A stretch of 17,490 bases of DNA from Patescibacteria group bacterium (GTDB taxonomy: Bacteria > Patescibacteriota > Gracilibacteria > UBA1369 > PNNO01). Under the pieces are notes generated by a model. It was not told where the DNA came from, searched no databases, and saw only the letters and a list, made by a program, of their open reading frames with translations. Positions 6,847 through 12,734 of this stretch are shown here, one piece after another; within the stretch, counting starts at the first letter, position 1; every line of letters starts with the position of its first letter. The translations under genes were made by a program, and so were the position numbers. The DNA lies in NCBI GenBank assembly GCA_018821175.1, contig JAHJMX010000070.1, positions 1 to 17,490 of the forward strand, written 5' to 3'.

Positions 6847-7785
6847 TTAGTTGTCATTTTTTTCACGAGCTGATATATAGCCTTTTTCTGTAAAATCAAG
6901 GAATGTGTATACCCATACCGAAACTGAGAAAACGTGGACTACAGCGGAAAGATATGATGCGAACAGTATAAAAACACCACTTAATCCTATGATTATTATC
7001 AAGCTATATTCTTGCAAAGAAATTGATGCGAAATAAGCAAGCCCAGTGATTACAATAGCTGGCACTAAGATCAAAAGTACAATTTGCATAATAATTCGAA
7101 CACCAATAATCATCATAAGTACAACTAGGGCAAAAGTTTGTTGAATGTTGCGCATTACAAGAGAACAACTTTTGACTATACTGCTCATCATTCCTTCATC
7201 ATCGATAACAATGTAATATTCAGCAAAAGTGAAAAGCACATGAACGATGAGGGCTACAATTAAGATGATTATGAATAATGGGAGTAATGTGTTGAACGCG
7301 TTTGGTCCTAAGTTACGAAGTACAAAACCAGCTTCTGTAGTAATTGAAATTATACTGAATGTCCCCATTGCGAGAGAATATTCAAATAAGGGGAGAAAGC
7401 TTGGAAGGCCTAGGGTTATTCCATCACCCAATGTGATTTTTTGATTATTCCTATGTCTTGCGATGTATTCAATCATCGCTGCTCCAAGAATTATCGGAAT
7501 AAATAAATAAACAACAAGCAAGATAATTGCGGCCACCAACATTGGGACACTATATGAAAAATTTGCTTTAATAAAATTAATAATTGTCGTAAAAACTGTG
7601 TATGAGAAACTTTGTTCCGCATTATCAAAAAGAGGAGAAGATTTGAAAGCAAGAAATTGATAAGCTACATAAACAATTCCAACACAAGTGGTTAGAAATG
7701 CCGGCAAAAACCCATACCAGATAATAATTTTTTTATTATTCTGGGTGAATTGCCATGCTTCGTAAATTCGATCTTTATATTTCAT
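6847..7785 (-). CDS. Six-segment integral membrane protein, unknown function
   Basis: The 312-residue protein has about six hydrophobic segments (roughly 20-45, 79-108, 130-155, 166-190, 212-245 as a long hairpin, and 255-288). It has no signal peptide, and its charged ends would lie in the cytoplasm. The segment DDEGMMSSIVKSCSLVMRN (about 195-213) between membrane spans resembles the amphipathic 'S...K.S..L...N' helix of YciC/UPF0259- and DUF975-like membrane proteins. This is a loose resemblance and I would not assign a family. It is divergent from corA and has its own good promoter. The stop TAA lies about 60 bases upstream of the cyclic-nucleotide-binding gene, which has a separate -10 box, so they may or may not be cotranscribed. 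Confidence 0.85.
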   Translation of the reverse strand: MKYKDRIYEAWQFTQNNKKIIIWYGFLPAFLTTCVGIVYVAYQFLAFKSSPLFDNAEQSFSYTVFTTIINFIKANFSYSVPMLVAAIILLVVYLFIPIILGAAMIEYIARHRNNQKITLGDGITLGLPSFLPLFEYSLAMGTFSIISITTEAGFVLRNLGPNAFNTLLPLFIIILIVALIVHVLFTFAEYYIVIDDEGMMSSIVKSCSLVMRNIQQTFALVVLMMIIGVRIIMQIVLLILVPAIVITGLAYFASISLQEYSLIIIIGLSGVFILFASYLSAVVHVFSVSVWVYTFLDFTEKGYISAREKNDN

Positions 7786-7809
7786 TTAATTTAAATATTG
7801 ATCTCAATC

Positions 7810-7837
7810 ATTTTAGGAGTTTGAGGCTGAGTGTCAA
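7810..7837 (-). promoter_or_regulatory. Strong sigma70-type promoter for the six-segment membrane protein
   Basis: On the minus strand a perfect TTGACA (plus strand TGTCAA, 7832-7837) is followed after 16 bases by TAAAAT (plus strand ATTTTA, 7810-7815), a five-of-six -10. The start would fall near 7803, leaving a leader of about 18 bases before the ATG at 7785, without a Shine-Dalgarno. Confidence 0.7.
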
Positions 7838-7874
7838 GTGACGCCTATATCCCATCATTACGCCAAAAACTATT

Positions 7875-7903
7875 TTGACGATGAGTGTGAAAAATGGTAT
7901 AAT
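7875..7903 (+). promoter_or_regulatory. Near-consensus extended -10 promoter for corA
   Basis: TTGACG (7875-7880), a 17-base spacer ending in TGG, and a perfect TATAAT (7898-7903) give both a -35 and an extended -10 element. Transcription should start near 7910, about 23 bases before the GTG start at 7933. This is the best promoter in the window and shows that the corA leader truly lacks a Shine-Dalgarno. Confidence 0.85.
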
Positions 7904-7932
7904 ACACAGATAGATTTTTAACTCTTCTATAA

Positions 7933-8850
7933 GTGAAAATTACGGAGATCAAACATAATGGATTGATATGGCGAAATATTGTGAAGCCAGATCAAGCAGT
8001 TCTTGAGAAGCTTCGTGATAAATATAAATTTCATAGTCTCGACCTTGAAGATTGTTTGTCAAATATTCAAAGGCCAAAAATTGATGAATATCCGAATTAT
8101 TTGTTTTTGATTTTTCATTTCCCTTATTATGACAAAAGTGCTGGAAATATAACTTTGTATGAGATGTATGCATTCATAGGGAATGGTTATGTGATAACTT
8201 TAGGGGATGGGAATAGTCTGTTTCAAAATATTTTTAATGAAGTGAGATCAAGGAAAAAATTACAAGATGATTACATGAAAGATAACTCTGGGTATATCCT
8301 TTATAATATTTTGGATGAAATGTTTACAAGGTGTTTTCCTCTAATTGATAGATTGAATGATCAAGTTGATGAGATTGAAGGTGATGTTTTCAAAATGGAA
8401 AATCCAAAAGATATGCTTAAAGATATTTTGTTTTTTAAAAAAGATATTATTAATTTTAGAAGAATTATATTTTCTCAAAGAGAATTGATGCATGACCTTA
8501 AAAGTAAGGTTAAAGATTTTATGCCAAAATCTCTTGAAGTTTATTTTGATGACACTGTTGACAAAGTTGAGAAGCTTTATGCTAACGTTGAGACTTTGAA
8601 GGAAATGGCTGAATCACTTCACGAAACCAATGACGCGATTTTGACGCATAGCACTAATAATATAATCAAAATCCTTACTATTTTCTCTGTAATCATGATG
8701 CCGCTTACTTTTGTTACAGGGCTGTATGGAATGAATATTGTTGGTTTACCAATTGCGCAACATCCACTTTCATTTTTACTCATTTCTATTGGGTTAATAG
8801 GAATTGTTCTTCTGATGTTGGCATTTTTCAAATACAAAAAATGGATTTAA
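7933..8850 (+). CDS. corA: CorA-type Mg2+/divalent cation channel
   Basis: The protein belongs to the CorA metal ion transporter family: a cytoplasmic N-terminal domain, a long stalk helix, and two C-terminal membrane segments (about 243-263 and 280-298) joined by the periplasmic loop bearing the selectivity motif YGMNI (Gly-Met-Asn at 266-268). The FVTGLYGMN context and the Lys-rich C-terminal tail after the second span are typical. CorA forms a pentameric channel that imports Mg2+ (in some members Co2+ or Ni2+) and closes when its cytoplasmic sites are filled. At 305 residues it is a normal length for the shorter bacterial members. The start is GTG; the reading MKITEIKHNGLIWRNI matches usual CorA N-termini and the promoter position. 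It is divergent from the membrane protein at 6847-7785. The stop is TAA. Confidence 0.95.
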   Translation: MKITEIKHNGLIWRNIVKPDQAVLEKLRDKYKFHSLDLEDCLSNIQRPKIDEYPNYLFLIFHFPYYDKSAGNITLYEMYAFIGNGYVITLGDGNSLFQNIFNEVRSRKKLQDDYMKDNSGYILYNILDEMFTRCFPLIDRLNDQVDEIEGDVFKMENPKDMLKDILFFKKDIINFRRIIFSQRELMHDLKSKVKDFMPKSLEVYFDDTVDKVEKLYANVETLKEMAESLHETNDAILTHSTNNIIKILTIFSVIMMPLTFVTGLYGMNIVGLPIAQHPLSFLLISIGLIGIVLLMLAFFKYKKWI

Positions 8851-8872
8851 TATTTAAATCCTTTTGTTTTCG

Positions 8873-8890
8873 CGATAAGTGTTTTTATCG
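8873..8890. terminator. Weak hairpin between convergent corA and the small basic gene
   Basis: CGATAA (8873-8878) and TTATCG (8885-8890) pair around a six-base loop, followed by AATTTT on the plus strand. It lies 23 bases after the corA stop and covers the stop codon of the convergent small gene. The stem is short and the T-run poor, so this is only a possible terminator. Confidence 0.3.
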
Positions 8891-9244
8891 AATTTTATGA
8901 ATTTGAAATTGTGCGTTTTTCTTCTTCTTAGTTCTTGTAGTTTTTTGAATCTCTTTTTCAATTAATTTGATGCGTTTTTTTTGTAAATTCGCAATTGTTT
9001 TTTGCATGTCTGTAATTAGAATCCCAATTTCTTTCGATGTTTGTTTTCCTTCTCTTTTAACGTATTCGTGCAATCTCAAACTTAGACTTTGCAAAAGGCG
9101 ATAAGAGGTTTGTGGATGCTGTGATTTTTTGTTTTTGAAAATAGCATGTTTGGCAAAATTCTTACTTACATGTGTTTTCTTTGTTTTCTCATTTGGATTC
9201 TGAGACTCAAAGCGTTCATTTGGTATTAATTTGAAATTCATCAA
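8885..9244 (-). CDS. Small basic coiled-coil protein (119 residues), unknown
   Basis: I do not recognise this protein. It is very rich in Lys, Gln and Asn. The first half is low-complexity and probably disordered. A helical segment at about 50-62 (LLQSLSLRLHEYV) and a Lys/Glu coiled-coil-like stretch at about 70-105 follow, and the C-terminus is strongly basic, so nucleic-acid binding is possible. I accept it as real because an extended -10 element (TGATATAAT) sits at the right distance upstream, no competing reading frame exists on the other strand, and it fills an otherwise empty stretch. Either the ATG at 9244 or the one three bases later may be the start. No Shine-Dalgarno precedes it. 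The stop is TAA. Confidence 0.6.
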   Translation of the reverse strand: MMNFKLIPNERFESQNPNEKTKKTHVSKNFAKHAIFKNKKSQHPQTSYRLLQSLSLRLHEYVKREGKQTSKEIGILITDMQKTIANLQKKRIKLIEKEIQKTTRTKKKKNAQFQIHKIR

Positions 9245-9278
9245 TTTACTTGTAAAACTGAAATTTATTTATCTTGCA

Positions 9279-9287
9279 ATTATATCA
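9279..9287 (-). promoter_or_regulatory. Extended -10 promoter for the small basic gene
   Basis: On the minus strand TGATATAAT combines a TG extension with a perfect TATAAT (plus strand ATTATA, 9279-9284). No good -35 is seen, which extended -10 promoters tolerate. The start would fall near 9272, about 28 bases before the ATG at 9244. Confidence 0.5.
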
Positions 9288-9328
9288 GAAAAGTTAATTT
9301 TATGGAAGTGTATAAGCCATAGAATATG

Positions 9329-9358
9329 TTGACACTTCATATTTTTCTGCGTTACAAT
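9329..9358 (+). promoter_or_regulatory. Sigma70-type promoter ahead of the 422-residue gene
   Basis: A perfect TTGACA (9329-9334) and TACAAT (9353-9358, five of six) are 18 bases apart. Transcription should start near 9365, about 135 bases before the ATG at 9500, an unusually long leader for this window. The leader holds an eight-codon reading frame (9369-9395, MKIDLYFQ) and a GTAAGG/CCTTGC hairpin near 9437-9457. Nothing else in 9288-9499 looks coding. Confidence 0.6.
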
Positions 9359-9499
9359 TCTCCCGAACATGAAAATTGACTTATATTTCCAATAAAGAAA
9401 TCCCCCTTTCATACTCTAGTTGTTTAGCTTGCTTGTAAGGCTTCAGTGTCCTTGCCAAAGTGAGCATTAAATTTATCATTTAGAAGAAATTACGCAGTT

Positions 9500-10768
9500 A
9501 TGCTTTATAATCTGAAATATAAAAAACTGAATCAATCTCAAAAGGTTGTTTTGGAAAAAGATGGCGAAATTGTTATTAGTAAAGATGGGTTTCAGCTTAA
9601 AGGAAAAGGGGCCGGTGATGTTGGTGAAACAATAAGTTTTTCCGAAATCAAAGAATGGCGTGCAAAAGAGGATAAGATCGTTTTTTCACTTGTTTCACGC
9701 GAGAGATATGTGTTGGGGAATGTTGGAAATTTGTTTCAGGATTTCTTGATGGATTTTGTAAAGGCAAGGAACCAGTTTTTATTGAAAGCCCTTTTCATGA
9801 CAGATGGAGAATTGGTTGCTGAATATGAAGGGGATTTCGAAATTTTAAGCCGTTATGAAAAAAGCTTAAGTAAAGGACATGCTAGATTTCAGCTTTATGA
9901 AAATAATATTGTGATTTTGCCAGATGTGCGTGATGCCTTTAGTATTTCTCTTAATTTCCTAAAAGTAGTTGATGTTGATCAGGAGTTTTATGAAATTCAG
10001 TTAATATTAGATCAAGGTTTTGTTATCTTTTTGCGCAAGCTTGGAAGCAATTTTGAAGAATTTGTTGAGAAAATTTCTGGACTGCAACAGCAAATGTATC
10101 AAAAAACTGTAAATAATTTTAAAGATATTTTTCTTGAATTTGATTCCAATACATTAATTAAGCTTGCTTATGAGATGAGAAATGGGAAAGCCGTTCAGGA
10201 GAAAAAATTGAAGAAAATTGGGGAAGCTGTTTTAGAGCAAACGAAAAATCTTGTGCTTCATGATGATCTCGCAAAAAAACATTTTGAATATTTTTCTAAA
10301 ATTTCTGATCCTGATTCTGTTTATTTTGGGATTAGTCCACAGCCGCCAAAACATCAATCTTATAATAAGGAAGATTTATATTCTGTTTGGTATTTCATGG
10401 GTATTCCTGAGAAAAATTTGGTTGTTGCTGAAATTACAAATGGTGGATATAGGGGAACGTATTTTTTCAGAATTATTATGGAAAAAGGTGAGCCAGCTGA
10501 TAAAATTGAGGAAAAATTACTTGAAATCAATCAGGCTCTTTTGAAATTAAAATTTGTAACTACACCTTTTTATAAAGATAAGCGTGAACTTCGTCGTAGT
10601 ATTTATAGATTTGCACTTCGAAAATTGCCTTTTTTAAGATTACTTAGAAGGTCTTATGTTGGCAGATTAACGCCATTTAATGAGGTTGATTGGGACAAAC
10701 GAATTCAGGATATCTTTAAGAAGGCTGAAATTATTGATTTCGGGCAAGTCGAAAACGAGGACATATAG
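9500..10768 (+). CDS. Uncharacterised 422-residue protein, possible tandem PH-like N-terminus
   Basis: I do not recognise the family. Residues 1 to about 95 look like a PH-type fold: short beta strands with polar turns (EIVISKDGFQLKG, ETISFSEIKEW, KIVFSLVSRERYVL) closing with a helix FQDFLMDFVKARN. Residues about 100-195 repeat the pattern (ARFQLYENNIVILP, SISLNFLKVVDV, FYEIQLILDQGFVIFLRK, then the helix FEEFVEKISGLQQQM). The C-terminal half is mixed, with YFFRIIMEK strands and a very basic segment (KDKRELRRSIYRFALRKLPFLRLLRRS, about 355-381) that could touch membrane or nucleic acid. There is no signal peptide or clear membrane span. Tandem PH-like folds are my inference from strand pattern. 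Thioredoxin follows about 70 bases downstream. The stop is TAG; no Shine-Dalgarno is present. Confidence 0.8.
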   Translation: MLYNLKYKKLNQSQKVVLEKDGEIVISKDGFQLKGKGAGDVGETISFSEIKEWRAKEDKIVFSLVSRERYVLGNVGNLFQDFLMDFVKARNQFLLKALFMTDGELVAEYEGDFEILSRYEKSLSKGHARFQLYENNIVILPDVRDAFSISLNFLKVVDVDQEFYEIQLILDQGFVIFLRKLGSNFEEFVEKISGLQQQMYQKTVNNFKDIFLEFDSNTLIKLAYEMRNGKAVQEKKLKKIGEAVLEQTKNLVLHDDLAKKHFEYFSKISDPDSVYFGISPQPPKHQSYNKEDLYSVWYFMGIPEKNLVVAEITNGGYRGTYFFRIIMEKGEPADKIEEKLLEINQALLKLKFVTTPFYKDKRELRRSIYRFALRKLPFLRLLRRSYVGRLTPFNEVDWDKRIQDIFKKAEIIDFGQVENEDI

Positions 10769-10836
10769 TATACAGAGGCTTTTTAATAATGTAGCATTGG
10801 GCGTGACCTTATTTTTAACACATAACACAACTTTTT

Positions 10837-11160
10837 ATGAGCGAAGTTATTTTTAATGATGAAAATTTTGCTGCAGAAGTCGAAAATGCTTCTGGTGTTG
10901 TTTTGGTTGATTTTTTCGCTACTTGGTGTGGGCCTTGTAAAATGCTTGCTCCAGTTATCGAAGAACTTGCAGGAGAATATGCTGGTAAATGTAAGATTGG
11001 GAAATTAGATGTTGATCAAGGTCCAAAGGCAGCTCAGAAATATGGAGTTCAAAGTATTCCTACTATTTTGATTTTTAAGGATGGGCAGGTTGTTGATACT
11101 TCTCTTGGATTTAAGAGTAAGGATGTTTTGAAAGAGAAGATTAATAATGTGCTTGTTTAA
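10837..11160 (+). CDS. trxA: Thioredoxin
   Basis: This is a complete cytoplasmic thioredoxin of 107 residues, the usual length. The redox site WCGPC is at 30-34 within VDFFATWCGPCKMLAPV. The buried Asp25, the cis-proline in SIPT (Pro75) and the C-terminal GFKSKDVLKEKI helix are in their expected places. It reduces protein disulfides and normally receives electrons from thioredoxin reductase, which is not in the window. The start ATG at 10837 is preceded by AACACAACTTTTT, with no Shine-Dalgarno. A possible promoter (TTGGGC at 10797-10802, 18 bases, CATAAC at 10821-10826) is weak. It sits between the 422-residue gene and the SPFH gene, all on the same strand. Confidence 0.97.
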   Translation: MSEVIFNDENFAAEVENASGVVLVDFFATWCGPCKMLAPVIEELAGEYAGKCKIGKLDVDQGPKAAQKYGVQSIPTILIFKDGQVVDTSLGFKSKDVLKEKINNVLV

Positions 11161-11181
11161 TCGATTTTTTATAGCTTTATA

Positions 11182-11212
11182 GCGCCTTCACCCGACAAGC
11201 GGTCTCCGGCGC
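11182..11212. other. G+C-rich inverted-repeat element between trxA and the SPFH gene
   Basis: Arms GCGCC (11182-11186) and GGCGC (11208-11212) enclose a second small pairing CCG (11192-11194)/CGG (11200-11202). The block is far richer in G+C than its surroundings. There is no T-run after it, so it is not an ordinary intrinsic terminator on the plus strand. It may be an RNA hairpin or a protein site. Confidence 0.4.
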
Positions 11213-11245
11213 GCAAATTTTAAATATTAATTAACAGTTTTTTCT

Positions 11246-12118
11246 ATGGCTACAGTTAAAGAGATTACAGATCAGCTGCAAGGGGGGAAATGGAAGTTTT
11301 TAGTTTTCTTTGCGGCAGTGATTGTTGTGATAATGATTATTATGGATGGATTTGTATCTATTCCAGCTGGACATGTGGGTGTTGTCTTCGACTTAGGGCG
11401 TGGTGTTTTGGAGGATGAACTTGGGGAAGGTCTTCATTTGAAAGTTCCTTTTTGGCAAGATGTTACTGTTTTGGATGCAAGAACTCAGGAATATACAATG
11501 AGCATTGCCCCTGGGGAAGGTGCGATTATGAGTGATGATAGTATTGAAAGTAGATCGAAAGACGGACAGGTTGTTTGGGTTGATGCGACAATTCTTTTTC
11601 ATATTGACGCGACACAAGCTGATAATATCAAGAGTCAGCTTGGAACAGAACTTGATTATTATACGAAAATTATTAGACCAAAAGCTCGTGAAGTAGTGCG
11701 TTCAGTAGTTGCACGCTATAACTCTCTAGATCTTGTGTCTGAGCTTCGTCCTGACATAGTCAAGGATATGTATGAAGAATTGAAAAATGATTATGGTGTT
11801 CATGATATTCTTCTTGAGGAAGTTATGCTGCGTAATGTGACTTACTCTGTAGATTTTGCTAATGCGATTGAGCAAAAAGAGGTAGCACGTCAACAAATCA
11901 AGACGGCTGAATATCAGAAAGATCAAGCAGAGCAATTTAAACAAAAGAAAATTATTGAAGCAGAAGCAGACGCAGCCTCAATCACGCTTAAGGGTGATGC
12001 GTTACGCAATAACCCTGAAGTTATTCAACTTGAGTTCGTTAATAAGCTCAGTCCAAATGTTTCTTGGGGTATTTTGCCTGATTCCATTACTCCATTTTTT
12101 AATGTTCCGGGGCTTTAG
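11246..12118 (+). CDS. Prohibitin-like SPFH/Band 7 membrane protein
   Basis: The layout is that of prohibitin-type SPFH proteins: a short cytoplasmic N-terminus, one membrane segment at about 17-34, and the SPFH domain from about 36 (VSIPAGHVGVVFDLGRGVL) to about 215. The domain includes the GLHLKVPFWQDV, DARTQEYTM and DILLEEVMLRNVTYS stretches. A charged coiled coil follows (about 207-245, EQKEVARQQIKTAEYQKDQ), and the tail ends PFFNVPGL. Such proteins form large ring- or cage-shaped assemblies at the membrane and often organise lipids or restrain membrane proteases such as FtsH. Neither partner is visible here. The 290-residue length matches prohibitins. The start ATG at 11246 has a T-rich stretch before it and no Shine-Dalgarno. 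The stop TAG is followed by a terminator at 12151. Confidence 0.93.
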   Translation: MATVKEITDQLQGGKWKFLVFFAAVIVVIMIIMDGFVSIPAGHVGVVFDLGRGVLEDELGEGLHLKVPFWQDVTVLDARTQEYTMSIAPGEGAIMSDDSIESRSKDGQVVWVDATILFHIDATQADNIKSQLGTELDYYTKIIRPKAREVVRSVVARYNSLDLVSELRPDIVKDMYEELKNDYGVHDILLEEVMLRNVTYSVDFANAIEQKEVARQQIKTAEYQKDQAEQFKQKKIIEAEADAASITLKGDALRNNPEVIQLEFVNKLSPNVSWGILPDSITPFFNVPGL

Positions 12119-12150
12119 TTTTGGAACAATAAAAAAAATATTAAAATAAA

Positions 12151-12183
12151 TTTGCCAGATTTGCTAAAATCTGGTAAATTTTC
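12151..12183 (+). terminator. Intrinsic terminator after the SPFH gene
   Basis: TTTGCCAGATTT (12151-12162) and AAATCTGGTAAA (12167-12178) form a 12-pair stem with one G-U pair and a GCTA loop, followed by TTTTC and more T-rich sequence. It lies about 30 bases after the SPFH stop and separates that gene from rpsO. Confidence 0.8.
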
Positions 12184-12187
12184 TTAT

Positions 12188-12302
12188 GGTCTTTTTAGGA
12201 AAACTTTAAGTTTTTTTAAGAATTGAGACCGTGTTGAAGCCTACCTCCTATTGAGCCGTATGACTTGTGGGGGATAGGACTTATATTTCTTAACGACCTG
12301 TT
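12188..12302 (+). promoter_or_regulatory. Structured rpsO leader, candidate S15 autoregulatory RNA
   Basis: The leader can fold into two elements. One is GGTCT (12188-12192) with AGACC (12226-12230), which encloses an AAAACTT/AAGTTTT hairpin and a T-run (12200-12217). The other is a helix of CCTACCTCC (12240-12248) with GGGGATAGG (12270-12278), which has one C-A mismatch and a U-G pair next to a C-G pair. Adjacent G-U and G-C pairs are part of the site S15 recognises in 16S rRNA and in known S15 leader RNAs, so autoregulation is plausible but inferred. The 21-base loop lies 24 bases before the rpsO ATG. I could not place a convincing promoter. Confidence 0.4.
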
Positions 12303-12566
12303 ATGAAGCGCGCTGATAAAAAAGTTATTATTGGGGAACATGCTGTCCACGGAAAAGACACTGGCTCTGCACAAGTACAAATCGCAATTCTTACAGAAAG
12401 AATTAAGCAATTGCAGGATCATCTTGCTGAGCACTCTAAAGACAATCATTCTAGACGTGGTCTACTTATGATGGTTGGAAAAAGAAGAAAACTTCTTAAC
12501 TATCTTCGATTGAATAAAAAGAATCAATACGAGGAAGTAGTTCAAAAGTTGAAACTTCGCAAATAA
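12303..12566 (+). CDS. rpsO: 30S ribosomal protein S15
   Basis: This is a complete S15 of 87 residues. The family blocks are clear: DTGSAQVQIAILTERI (19-34), HLAEHSKDNHSRRGL (40-54) and GKRRKLLNYLRLNKKNQY (59-76). S15 binds the central domain of 16S rRNA early in small-subunit assembly. The protein begins directly with the first helix, like other bacterial forms with a shorter N-terminus. It sits upstream of pnp, an arrangement conserved widely in bacteria. The start ATG is preceded by TTAACGACCTGTT, which has no Shine-Dalgarno, notable for a gene that must be highly translated. The stop is TAA. Confidence 0.98.
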   Translation: MKRADKKVIIGEHAVHGKDTGSAQVQIAILTERIKQLQDHLAEHSKDNHSRRGLLMMVGKRRKLLNYLRLNKKNQYEEVVQKLKLRK

Positions 12567-12734
12567 TCAAAAATATTCTCCTTTACGGAACCTTTGACTG
12601 CTTAAGTTGCAGGTTTCAGTGAAATATTATGATTGTTTCTTCTTGCCTATTATGATTCTGAAATTATTTCGTTGAAACTTGTTACTTGAGCTTTGAGTTC
12701 CATTTATGGGGAATTTATTAATAACCCGTATCTT
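12567..12734 (+). promoter_or_regulatory. rpsO-pnp intercistronic region with hairpin and direct repeat
   Basis: A possible hairpin pairs GAACCT (12583-12588 region) with AGGTTT (about 12611-12616). Further on, TATTATGATT occurs twice, at 12625-12634 and 12648-12657, 23 bases apart. In other bacteria this interval carries an RNase III site through which pnp controls itself; whether that applies here is unknown. The repeated TATTAT could also act as -10 boxes, but no good -35 is seen. Confidence 0.3.
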
